Shown here one piece after another: positions 1-6,393 of a stretch of DNA of 10,485 bases. This DNA is from an uncultured Paraburkholderia sp. (GTDB lineage: Bacteria; Pseudomonadota; Gammaproteobacteria; Burkholderiales; Burkholderiaceae), in NCBI GenBank assembly GCA_937917025.1, contig CALFSF010000402.1:1-10485 (forward strand), read 5' to 3'. Position 1 is the stretch's first letter, and every line of letters starts with the position of its first letter. The position numbers were made by a program, and so were the translations under genes. The notes under the pieces were generated by a model, which worked only from the letters and a program-made list of their open reading frames with translations, did not search any database and was not told the DNA's origin.

Positions 1-1740
1 GATGTGAAACTGCCGGACATCAACGGGCTCGAAGTGTGCCGGCGCATCAAGACCGACCCGGAAACCGCGTCCACGCTCGTGCTGCAGACTTCGGCCGCGG
101 CCGTGCATAGCGTGGACAAGGTGCGCGCGCTCGACGGCGGCGCCGACAGCTATCTGACGGAGCCGATCGAGCCACCCGAACTGATCGCGAACGTGCGCGC
201 GCTGCTGCGCGTGAGGCACGCGGAAAACGCGCTGCGCGAAAGCGAGGAGCGCTTTCGCCAGATGGCGGAAAACATCGAAGACGTCTTCTGGATGCTCGAC
301 CCGATGACCGACGAACTGCTTTATGTGAGCCCGTCGTATCACCGTCTGTGGGGGCGCGACGCGGTGATGCCGAAAGCGGGCGCGAAGCACTGGTCCGACG
401 GCGTGCATCCCGGCGACGAAGTGCGCATCGCGGCGGCATATCGCGCGCTGCTTGCCGAAGGCACGTTCGAGGAGGAGTACCGCATCGTGCGTCCCGACGG
501 CGCGGTGTGCTGGGTGAGAGAACGGGGTTTTCCGGTGCGCGACGCGCACGGCCGTATCTATCGTTTTGCGGGCATCGCCAGCGACATTTCGGAGCGCAAG
601 CACAGCGAACTGCTGTTGCGCGACGCCGATCAGCGCAAGGACCAGTTCCTCGCGATGCTGGCGCACGAACTGCGCAATCCGCTCGCGCCGATCCGCAACG
701 CGATCGAACTCATGCAGGCCGACCATGCGCATACGGAGAAGACCCTCGACAGCGCGCGCGCCATCATCTCGCGTCAGGTGAATCATCTGAGCCGGCTGGT
801 CGACGATCTGCTCGACGTATCGCGTATCACGCAGGGCAAGATCACGCTCAAGCGCGAGCCCGTCGAAATGACCGCGGCCGTGGCGGCGGCGCTCGAAACG
901 GTGCAACCCGCGATCGCGAAGAAGCAGCACGGCATTTCGATCCATCTGCCGGATGAGCCGCTTTACGTATCCGGCGACGCCGTGCGGATCTCGCAGGTGA
1001 TCGCCAACCTGCTGTCGAATGCGTGCAAGTACACGCCGGAACACGGCGAGCTTTCCGTCACGGCGACGCATGTGGGCGGGGACGTGAAGATCGTCGTCAG
1101 GGACAATGGCATCGGCATCGTGCCGGACATGCTCTCGCGTGCATTCGAGCTGTTCGTGCAATCCGAAAGCTCGCTTGAGCGCTCCGAAGGCGGGCTCGGT
1201 ATCGGTCTGCCGCTCGCGCGAACGCTGGTCGATCTGCATGGCGGCACCATCGAAGCGTTTTCGGCGGGGCTTGGCAAAGGCAGCGAATTCGTCGTGATGT
1301 TGCCGCTGCTGCCCGCCGCTCTGGTGCCCGAGGCTTTCGCGCCGGCCGGCATCGATGCGGCGCCGCATGCACGCCGCCTGCTGCTGGTCGACGACAGCGT
1401 CGATGCCGCGGAGGCGTTGTCGCTGTTGCTCGAAACGCTTGGACACGACGTGCGGACCGCAAACGATCCATGGACCGCGCTCGAACTCGCCGATGCGTTC
1501 GACCCGCAGGTGATCATTCTCGATATCGGATTGCCCGGCATGGACGGCTTCGAACTCGCCCGCACGATACGCGGCAAGCCCCGCACGGCGCGCGCGCTGC
1601 TGATCGCGTTGACGGGTTACGGCCAGGCGCGCGATCGTCAGCTTTCACGCGAGGCCGGTTTCGATCATCACTTCGTGAAGCCCGTGTCGGTCAACGAAAT
1701 CCAGGAAGTAATCGAGCGCGCGGCGGCTAACGGCGGCTAA
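1..1740 (+). CDS. Hybrid sensor histidine kinase, REC-PAS-HisKA-HATPase-REC (5' partial)
   Basis: This is the C-terminal 579 residues of a cytoplasmic-type hybrid kinase; the gene starts upstream of the window. Residue 1 (GAT at 1-3) is the likely phospho-acceptor Asp of a receiver whose tail (KLPDINGLEV onward) fills residues 1-71. A PAS domain follows (about 82-200), then HisKA with AHELRNPLAPI and phospho-acceptor His222. The HATPase has an N-box (NLLSNACKY, about 336-344), a G1 box DNGIG (368-372), and GGLGIGL (397-403). A second receiver spans about 459-575, with acidic pair D464/D465, phospho-acceptor D508 and Lys560. No membrane segment is visible. In the first receiver the usual KP motif reads TEP, so the conserved Lys is Glu54. 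It ends 9 bp from the convergent membrane gene. By family it autophosphorylates on His222 and relays to its own or other receivers. The signal is unknown. Confidence 0.93.
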   Translation, partial: DVKLPDINGLEVCRRIKTDPETASTLVLQTSAAAVHSVDKVRALDGGADSYLTEPIEPPELIANVRALLRVRHAENALRESEERFRQMAENIEDVFWMLDPMTDELLYVSPSYHRLWGRDAVMPKAGAKHWSDGVHPGDEVRIAAAYRALLAEGTFEEEYRIVRPDGAVCWVRERGFPVRDAHGRIYRFAGIASDISERKHSELLLRDADQRKDQFLAMLAHELRNPLAPIRNAIELMQADHAHTEKTLDSARAIISRQVNHLSRLVDDLLDVSRITQGKITLKREPVEMTAAVAAALETVQPAIAKKQHGISIHLPDEPLYVSGDAVRISQVIANLLSNACKYTPEHGELSVTATHVGGDVKIVVRDNGIGIVPDMLSRAFELFVQSESSLERSEGGLGIGLPLARTLVDLHGGTIEAFSAGLGKGSEFVVMLPLLPAALVPEAFAPAGIDAAPHARRLLLVDDSVDAAEALSLLLETLGHDVRTANDPWTALELADAFDPQVIILDIGLPGMDGFELARTIRGKPRTARALLIALTGYGQARDRQLSREAGFDHHFVKPVSVNEIQEVIERAAANGG

Positions 1741-1749
1741 ACGCGTGCT

Positions 1750-2049
1750 TCACATGATGATCGACAGCGCGATCGCGAACCAGACGGCCGCCATGCCCGC
1801 GACGAACATCTTGCGCGCGACGCGTATTTTCGCGTCGCTGGTATCGGGTTCCACCGGGCTCGTCGCCATCCACGGAACGAGGCCAAGGCACGCGAAACCC
1901 GCCAGCGCGAAGCCGACCACGAAGAAGTGCGAGACCGCCCAGCGCGAGTCCTCATGGACGCCCCAGTAACCCAGAAACACAATGCCGATGGAGAACACTG
2001 TCGAGGCCGCTGAACTGAGCGCCACGACCGATCCGGTTGGGCTTGGCAT
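1750..2049 (-). CDS. Small three-helix membrane protein, function unknown
   Basis: A 99-residue hydrophobic protein that I do not recognise as a named family. Three likely transmembrane helices lie at about residues 8-30, 38-60 and 79-98. A short polar loop (VHEDSRW) separates the first two, and a longer charged loop (SPVEPDTSDAKIRVARK) separates the last two. The ATG at 2047-2049 is well supported: a full Shine-Dalgarno AAGGAGGT (minus strand, 2055-2062) sits 5 nt upstream. The protein ends at the third helix with almost no cytoplasmic tail. It is convergent with the upstream kinase (9-bp gap between stops) and divergent from the exported protein at 2254, sharing the 2050-2253 intergenic region with its putative LexA site. 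A functional link to the kinases is not shown. Confidence 0.82.
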   Translation of the reverse strand: MPSPTGSVVALSSAASTVFSIGIVFLGYWGVHEDSRWAVSHFFVVGFALAGFACLGLVPWMATSPVEPDTSDAKIRVARKMFVAGMAAVWFAIALSIIM

Positions 2050-2054
2050 GCGCT

Positions 2055-2062
2055 ACCTCCTT
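2055..2062 (-). promoter_or_regulatory. Strong ribosome binding site of the membrane protein gene
   Basis: On the minus strand this reads AAGGAGGT, a full match to the anti-Shine-Dalgarno sequence, 5 nt before the ATG at 2049. It fixes the start of the 99-aa gene and suggests efficient translation. Confidence 0.8.
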
Positions 2063-2085
2063 CGTCGGGTGACTTCGGTCCAGCG

Positions 2086-2091
2086 ATTCTA
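2086..2091 (-). promoter_or_regulatory. Possible -10 box for the membrane protein gene
   Basis: The minus strand reads TAGAAT, five of six matches to TATAAT, about 37 bp before the ATG at 2049. I see no good -35 hexamer 16-18 bp upstream, so this is only a candidate. Confidence 0.22.
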
Positions 2092-2171
2092 CGTCACGGG
2101 CGGTTTTGCGCTTCGCGCCGGCCGCTGTTGCATCAGCCCGTCAGATTTTTATGCAACGTTTGCGCGCATGC

Positions 2172-2187
2172 CTGTATGAATGTACAG
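2172..2187. promoter_or_regulatory. LexA-box-like operator (CTGT-N8-ACAG)
   Basis: The sequence CTGTATGAATGTACAG matches the CTGT-N8-ACAG LexA (SOS box) consensus of beta- and gammaproteobacteria exactly in both half sites. By my count 13 of 16 positions match the E. coli ideal CTGTATATATATACAG. It lies 66 bp upstream of the TTG start at 2254 and 122 bp upstream of the divergent ATG at 2049. A possible promoter overlaps it: TTGCGC at 2160-2165, a 17-bp spacer, then TACAGT at 2183-2188. That is the usual arrangement for LexA repression. Binding is inferred from sequence only. Confidence 0.5.
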
Positions 2188-2202
2188 TGTTGTGATCGTA
2201 TA

Positions 2203-2234
2203 GCCGGTCGCGCCCTCATCAGGGCGCGACCGGC
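2203..2234. repeat. Perfect 14-bp inverted repeat (stem-loop) in the leader of the exported protein gene
   Basis: The arms GCCGGTCGCGCCCT (2203-2216) and AGGGCGCGACCGGC (2221-2234) are fully complementary around a CATC loop. In RNA this would be a very stable GC-rich hairpin ending 8 nt before the GGAGA ribosome binding site of the gene at 2254. No U-tract follows, so it is not a typical intrinsic terminator. Possible roles are mRNA 5' stabilisation, control of ribosome access, or a DNA palindrome for a protein. Confidence 0.7.
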
Positions 2235-2253
2235 CCCCCGCTGGAGACCTTTC

Positions 2254-2565
2254 TTGCGCACATTCATCTTGCCGGTAGCGTTGTTGGGCATCGCGTCGAG
2301 CGCGTATGCAGGGGAGCGGTACGTCGAAGTGTGGAATCCGCCGGAAGCGCAGACCGCGCCCGCGCGACCGGGCGCGCGGAAAAAGACCGGCCATCAGTCA
2401 GCGGCGAGAAAGCCGTCGCCGACCATCGCGAAGAAAGTCACCGATCCGGCCGCGAACAACGCCGGCGCGGCGCCCGCCGCACCGCGCGTGAAGGTTCGTC
2501 CGCTCGATCCGAACACGGATATTCCGCGCAAGATCGGACCAGACGGGCACGTGCTGCGCGTCTGA
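2254..2565 (+). CDS. Small exported protein, function unknown
   Basis: A 103-residue protein of unrecognised family. I chose the TTG at 2254 because GGAGA at 2243-2247 lies 6 nt upstream and the product then begins with a clean Sec signal: basic N-end, hydrophobic core (FILPVALLGIASS), and an AYA cleavage site near residue 19 before GERYVEVWNPPEA. The reading frame stays open back to 2128, but that extension is Cys/Arg-rich and would run through the hairpin and the LexA-like site. The mature part is about 84 residues, Pro/Ala/Lys-rich and probably largely disordered, with a short C-terminal block (VRPLDPNTDIPRKIGPDGHV). It is likely periplasmic. The gene stands alone, with 152 bp to the next gene. 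Its regulation may be SOS-linked through the upstream palindrome. Confidence 0.7.
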   Translation: MRTFILPVALLGIASSAYAGERYVEVWNPPEAQTAPARPGARKKTGHQSAARKPSPTIAKKVTDPAANNAGAAPAAPRVKVRPLDPNTDIPRKIGPDGHVLRV

Positions 2566-2639
2566 TTTCGCCGGGAATCAGCGCTGCAAAAAGAGACGAA
2601 ACCATAGATTTCACTGGGTACGGATAAAAACGCGGCGGC

Positions 2640-2663
2640 CCGCACGTCAGGTTTTCCGTGCGG
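2640..2663 (+). other. Weak stem-loop between the exported protein and GAF kinase genes
   Basis: CCGCACG (2640-2646) and CGTGCGG (2657-2663) form a 7-bp stem with a 10-nt loop. No T-run follows, so termination is unproven. Its right arm overlaps the putative sigma-54 -24 element of the next gene. Confidence 0.3.
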
Positions 2664-2676
2664 CATGGGGCTTGCT
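2661..2676 (+). promoter_or_regulatory. Candidate sigma-54 (-24/-12) promoter for the GAF kinase
   Basis: CGGCATGGGGCTTGCT fits the RpoN consensus TGGCAC-R-N4-TTGC-W at all but two fixed positions (first T is C; GGCAC reads GGCAT). The GG (2662-2663) and GC (2674-2675) are exactly 10 bp apart. The predicted start is near 2687, giving a leader of about 30 nt before the ATG at 2718. Confidence 0.42.
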
Positions 2677-2717
2677 GAATTCTCGCAACTTCTCTAGCCA
2701 CCCAATCTGGGACCCTG

Positions 2718-4529
2718 ATGAATCCGGCCAATTCCCCGGCAAATCGACGCGTCGAGCGGGCTCGCAGCGCTGGCGTGCTGATCACCGATGCGTTCCTGCA
2801 ACGGCCTGCGCGAGTCGCCGACCATCTCGCCGAAAACAACCTCCTGATCGCGCTCGTCCGCGCATTGACCGGCTCGCCGAAGGCGTTGCTGCCATCGTTC
2901 GCGCAATCCGCGCTTGGGTTGTGCAGGGCCGGCAGCGCCGGCATCAGTCTGCTGGAAGACACGTCCGCGAGCGATGCCGCGTTTCGATGGATCGCGGTCG
3001 CGGGTCTGTGTAATGGCCTTACCGGCACGCGTATCCCGTGCGAGGCATGTCCGTGCGGCATGACACTCGATCTGGGTACGCCGCAGCTATTTGTACGTCC
3101 GCAGGGTTTCTTCGCGTGTTTGCAACACGTACAGCCGGAAATCGTCGAAATGCTGGTCGTGCCGATTTCGGCCGCTGAAGGTCCGCATGGCGTGATCTGG
3201 GTGGCCTCTCATGATGCCGGCCGCAGCACATTCGATCCGGAAGACGCGCGCCTGCTCACGGATATCGCGACGCTCGCGGGCGCGGCGCTCACGCATCTGA
3301 ACGCACGGCGCGTCGCCACGGATGATGCCGCCGAAGCGCAGGCCACGCGTGCGCAGCTGGAGGAAGCCGAGACGCGGCGCGAAGAATTCATCGCGATGCT
3401 CGGACATGAACTGCGCAATCCGATGTCGCCGATCGAAAGCGCCATCGGCGCATCGAAACATCTGTGCGCGAGCAACGCCGAAGCGCTGGCCGTGCTGACC
3501 GTCGCGCAGCGGCAGATGCGTCACCTGCGCACACTCGTCGACGACCTGCTTGACGCGGCGCGCCTGAAGCATGGCAAGATGGCGATCCGGCACAGCAACA
3601 CGTCGCTCAATGAAATCGTCTTCGATGCGGTGACGGCCGTGAATCATCACGTCGAGGCGCGCAAACACCTGCTGACGCTGCGGGGTATCGACGACCCCGT
3701 GTATGTCCGCGCGGACCATGTACGCCTGAGCCAGGTACTGGGCAATCTGCTTTCGAATGCGGCGAAATACACGCCGGTGGGTGGCCATATCGAACTCAAG
3801 GTCGAGCCTTTGCCCGAGGCGCCCTCCGCGGATGGCGGCGCGGCGCAGGATCAGTACGGCGTCGTGGTGATCACGGTAATGGACGATGGCATCGGCATCA
3901 GTCCGGAGATGTTGCCGCACATGTTCGATCTTTTTGCCCAGTCGCCGTCGAGCAGCGCGCGTGCGGAGGGTGGGCTCGGCATCGGGCTCGCGGTGGCGAA
4001 GCGGATGGTCGAACTGCATGCCGGCACGATCGCGATCAGCAGTACGCGCGGGAAAGGCACGATCGTTACGCTGCGTCTGCCGATCCTCGATCGCAGACGT
4101 TCCGCGCTGGAGCCTTCGCGATTCGATACGACGCCGATGCCGGCGCCCGCGCGCCTGCTGCTCGTGGATGACAACCGCGACGCGCTCGAAGCGCTGAAAA
4201 CGCTGCTGGAAGTGCAGGGCCACGAAGTCGTCGCGGTCGACAACGGCGAGGAAGCCATCGAACTGATGCGCTCATGGCTACCGGAGGTCGCGGTGGTCGA
4301 TGTCGGCATGCCGGGGATGGACGGGTACGAAGTGGCGCGTACGATCCGCTCGCATGTCGAGCTGTCCGGCATCGTGATCGTCGCGTTGACAGGCTACGCA
4401 TCGGAGTCGGACAAGTCGCGCGCGCTCGCAGCGGGCTTTCACTACCACCTGACGAAACCGCTGTCGATGGACAAGCTGAATTACCTTCTGTCGCATCGAA
4501 GCGGCGGCATGATCCAGGGGCTCGTCTAG
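2718..4529 (+). CDS. Hybrid sensor histidine kinase, GAF-HisKA-HATPase-REC
   Basis: A complete 603-residue cytoplasmic hybrid kinase. The start is the ATG at 2718 with a modest GGGA (2709-2712) 5 nt upstream. The N-terminal GAF-type sensor (about residues 40-196) contains a Cys cluster CEACPCGM (108-115) and further on FFACLQHV, followed by IVEMLVVPI and a FDPEDARLLTDIATLAGAAL helix. A short coiled-coil linker (about 200-222) leads to HisKA with GHELRNPMSPI and His230. The HATPase has NLLSNAAKY (343-351), DDGIG (389-393) and GGLGIGL (418-424). The receiver (about 478-595) has D484/D485, phospho-acceptor D528, T558 and K580. All catalytic residues appear intact. The GAF ligand is unknown; the Cys cluster could suggest redox or metal sensing, but I cannot show it. 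A sigma-54-like promoter lies upstream, so the gene may be transcribed alone. Confidence 0.95.
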   Translation: MNPANSPANRRVERARSAGVLITDAFLQRPARVADHLAENNLLIALVRALTGSPKALLPSFAQSALGLCRAGSAGISLLEDTSASDAAFRWIAVAGLCNGLTGTRIPCEACPCGMTLDLGTPQLFVRPQGFFACLQHVQPEIVEMLVVPISAAEGPHGVIWVASHDAGRSTFDPEDARLLTDIATLAGAALTHLNARRVATDDAAEAQATRAQLEEAETRREEFIAMLGHELRNPMSPIESAIGASKHLCASNAEALAVLTVAQRQMRHLRTLVDDLLDAARLKHGKMAIRHSNTSLNEIVFDAVTAVNHHVEARKHLLTLRGIDDPVYVRADHVRLSQVLGNLLSNAAKYTPVGGHIELKVEPLPEAPSADGGAAQDQYGVVVITVMDDGIGISPEMLPHMFDLFAQSPSSSARAEGGLGIGLAVAKRMVELHAGTIAISSTRGKGTIVTLRLPILDRRRSALEPSRFDTTPMPAPARLLLVDDNRDALEALKTLLEVQGHEVVAVDNGEEAIELMRSWLPEVAVVDVGMPGMDGYEVARTIRSHVELSGIVIVALTGYASESDKSRALAAGFHYHLTKPLSMDKLNYLLSHRSGGMIQGLV

Positions 4530-4550
4530 TTTTCTTTCTTTTTCTCTTTC
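4530..4550 (+). other. Uninterrupted pyrimidine tract after the GAF kinase stop
   Basis: Twenty-one consecutive T/C bases, mostly T, directly follow the TAG at 4527-4529. No clear stem precedes it, so it is not a standard intrinsic terminator. It could aid termination or simply be an AT-rich island ahead of the next promoter. Confidence 0.3.
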
Positions 4551-4583
4551 GCTCGCAGCATCGCCTCAGGGACATATCCGGGC

Positions 4584-4599
4584 GGGCACGCCGTTTGCC
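4584..4599 (+). promoter_or_regulatory. Candidate sigma-54 (-24/-12) promoter for the dehydrogenase-methyltransferase-glycosyltransferase operon
   Basis: GGGCACGCCGTTTGCC contains the full RpoN core GGCACG-N4-TTGC, with only the outermost T and W positions off. GG (4585-4586) and GC (4597-4598) are spaced by exactly 10 bp. The predicted start is near 4610, leaving about 72 nt of leader before the ATG at 4682. It lies in the 152-bp gap after the GAF kinase. An enhancer site for an NtrC-type activator was not identified. Confidence 0.52.
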
Positions 4600-4681
4600 T
4601 CTCCGGTATTAGCGCCGCTGCGACATCGCTGTCCGGACGTGCAGGCGCGTTGTCCTAACCGCCCGTTGCCCGGAGAGCGAA

Positions 4682-5761
4682 ATGTCCGATACGCCCGTAG
4701 CGCACGACACACGTCATTCTGGCCGCACTGAACTCGAAAGCGATCTCGCGGGCAAACTCGCTTCGCTCGAACGCTTCCTTGCCGATGTCCGGTTCGATGC
4801 GGGCTCCGCAGCCGGCATCGGCGATGTGCTGAATACGATGATCGAGCGTGAGTTCGACCGTTTGCCGCTACCCGGCCAGGGTGCGACGCTGATGCGCTGG
4901 CGCGCACTGGCCGCTGTCGCGGCACGCGATCTCGGACTCGTCAAACTCTACGAAGGTCACACCGACGCACTCGCGGTACTCGCCGAGCTGCATGGCCCGG
5001 TTGCGCCGCCCGGGAGCCGCTGGGCTACGTGGGCCGCGGAGCCACCCGATGCGAAAGTCGCGGCGACCGCGGTGAGCGAAGGCGTGCTGCGTCTGCATGG
5101 CACGAAGGCGTGGTGCTCCGGCGCCCAGGCTGTCAGTCACGCGCTCGTGACCGTATGGCTCGATGATGCGCCGCTGCTTGCCGCAGTGGATCTGCAGCAG
5201 CCTTCGATCTCGATGTCCTGCGAAAACTGGCGCGCAGTGGGCATGCAGGCTAGCGCGAGTGGCGACGTGCGCTTTGAAGGCGCGCACGCGACGCAGGTGG
5301 GCAGCGCACACGACTATGTCGTGCGTGCGGGTTTCTGGCACGGCGGCGCAGGCATCGCTGCATGCTGGTACGGCGCGGCGTGCGGTATCGCAAACGTGCT
5401 GCGCGAAGCCGTGCTCCGACGATCCGATCCTCACGCGTTTGCGCATCTTGGCGCGGTCGATGTCGCGCTTGCGGGCGCCGGTGCCGTGCTGCGCGAAACG
5501 GCAGCCTTCATCGACGCCCATCCCGAAGCGAACGCGATGCGTGTGGCGTTGCGCGCGCGGCTCGCCGTCGAGAGCGCGGCTTCCACCGTGATGACGCATG
5601 CCGGTCGCGCGCTCGGCGCGGGTCCGTTATGCCGCGATGCGCGCCTTGCCCGCCTGATGGCGGACCTGCCTGTCTTTCTGCGCCAGAGTCACGCGGAGCG
5701 CGATCTCGCGGCACTCGGCAATACATACGTCGACGATCCCGGCCATGCGTGGCTGCTTTGA
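4682..5761 (+). CDS. Acyl-CoA dehydrogenase-like flavoprotein
   Basis: A 359-residue protein with the acyl-CoA dehydrogenase fold pattern. It has a helical N-terminal part (to about 105) and a central beta region with LHGTKAWCSGA (138-148), the usual FAD-contact segment. The strand motif WRAVGMQASASGDVRFEG (183-200) follows, then a C-terminal helical bundle ending RDARLARLMADLPVFLRQSHAERDLA. The start is the ATG at 4682 with GGAGAG (4672-4677) close upstream. It is somewhat short for the family (usually about 380-400). I do not see the classic C-terminal YEG-type catalytic Glu segment, so a non-beta-oxidation role is likely, such as desaturation of a carrier-bound or glycolipid acyl chain. 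It heads a three-gene operon with a NodS-like methyltransferase and a glycosyltransferase, which points to synthesis of a modified glycoconjugate rather than fatty acid breakdown. Confidence 0.85.
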   Translation: MSDTPVAHDTRHSGRTELESDLAGKLASLERFLADVRFDAGSAAGIGDVLNTMIEREFDRLPLPGQGATLMRWRALAAVAARDLGLVKLYEGHTDALAVLAELHGPVAPPGSRWATWAAEPPDAKVAATAVSEGVLRLHGTKAWCSGAQAVSHALVTVWLDDAPLLAAVDLQQPSISMSCENWRAVGMQASASGDVRFEGAHATQVGSAHDYVVRAGFWHGGAGIAACWYGAACGIANVLREAVLRRSDPHAFAHLGAVDVALAGAGAVLRETAAFIDAHPEANAMRVALRARLAVESAASTVMTHAGRALGAGPLCRDARLARLMADLPVFLRQSHAERDLAALGNTYVDDPGHAWLL

Positions 5762-5793
5762 ACCGTTCCCGCGCGGAACATCGGACGCACATC

Positions 5794-6393
5794 ATGGCCT
5801 CGCCCGCGACTTACTTCGATGCGCTGTACACCCACAGCGACGACCCGTGGAGCGTGCGCACGCGCTGGTATGAGCGCCGCAAGCGGCAACTCACGATGGC
5901 CTCGTTGCCGCGTGAGCGTTACCGCTGTGCGTTCGAACCTGGCTGTTCGAACGGCGAGCTGAGCGGGCTGCTCGCCACGCGGTGCGACGCACTGTTCGCT
6001 GTCGATCTCAACGAATCCGCCGTACAGCTTGCGCGCACACGGCTCGCCGGCATCCCTACCGTACACGTCGAACAGCGCAGCGTGCCGCGGGAATGGCCGG
6101 ATCGTGAGTTCGACCTGATCGTCCTTAGCGAAATCGCGTATTACTTCGATGCCGCCGAACTCGAAACGCTCGCGCAAAAAATCCGCGCGACGTTGTCGCC
6201 CGACGGAACGTTGATCGCCTGTCACTGGCGGCATCGATATGACGAAGCGCTGCAAACGGCGGAAGCGGTGCACGCATCGCTGCATGCGCTGTGCGCGATG
6301 CCGCGTATCGTCCGTCACGAAGAGCCCGATCTGATCCTCGACGTATGGACGGCACACGGACGATCGGTCGCGCAAGAGGAGGGCATCGCATGA
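5794..6393 (+). CDS. NodS-like class I SAM-dependent methyltransferase
   Basis: A 199-residue methyltransferase. The N-terminus YFDALYTHSDDPWSVRTRWYERRK resembles the NodS family, whose namesake N-methylates the glucosamine end of rhizobial Nod factors. SAM-binding motif I is FEPGCSNGE (47-55), the acidic residue after strand 2 is D71 (AVDLNES), and motif II is FDLIVLSEIAYYF (106-118). I prefer the ATG at 5794 (weak GGA at 5783-5785), which gives the canonical family N-terminus. A TTG at 5758, overlapping the dehydrogenase stop, would add 12 residues. The frame is open much further upstream, but that is shadow of the dehydrogenase gene. The stop overlaps the glycosyltransferase start (ATGA), showing translational coupling. 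The substrate is unknown; an amino sugar in a glycolipid is plausible from context. Confidence 0.88.
   Translation: MASPATYFDALYTHSDDPWSVRTRWYERRKRQLTMASLPRERYRCAFEPGCSNGELSGLLATRCDALFAVDLNESAVQLARTRLAGIPTVHVEQRSVPREWPDREFDLIVLSEIAYYFDAAELETLAQKIRATLSPDGTLIACHWRHRYDEALQTAEAVHASLHALCAMPRIVRHEEPDLILDVWTAHGRSVAQEEGIA

Noticed and set aside
2101..2165. Search for a sigma-54 element before the exported and membrane protein genes
   Set aside because: TTGC sites at 2106-2109, 2128-2131 and 2160-2163 lack GG at the -24 spacing, and the minus-strand TTGCA near 2152-2156 has CG instead of GG.
2331..2627. Overlapping plus-strand frame across the exported protein gene
   Set aside because: It is an alternate-frame shadow with an Arg/Ala-rich translation and no start signal, while the chosen frame has a signal peptide.
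2640..2663. The 7-bp stem considered as an intrinsic terminator
   Set aside because: It is followed by CATGGGGC, not a T-run, and has a 10-nt loop; kept only as a weak stem-loop.
3087..4223. Minus-strand open frame of 378 codons opposite the GAF kinase
   Set aside because: It is antisense to conserved kinase motifs; the translation is Arg/His/Gln-rich with no recognisable domain and no ribosome binding site.
5362..5793. N-terminal extension of the methyltransferase frame
   Set aside because: It lies inside the dehydrogenase gene and is Arg/Ser/Cys-rich; NodS-like homology begins just after the ATG at 5794.
5689..6375. Minus-strand open frame of 228 codons opposite the methyltransferase
   Set aside because: The plus strand shows intact methyltransferase motifs and start/stop coupling with its neighbours; the antisense product is low-complexity.
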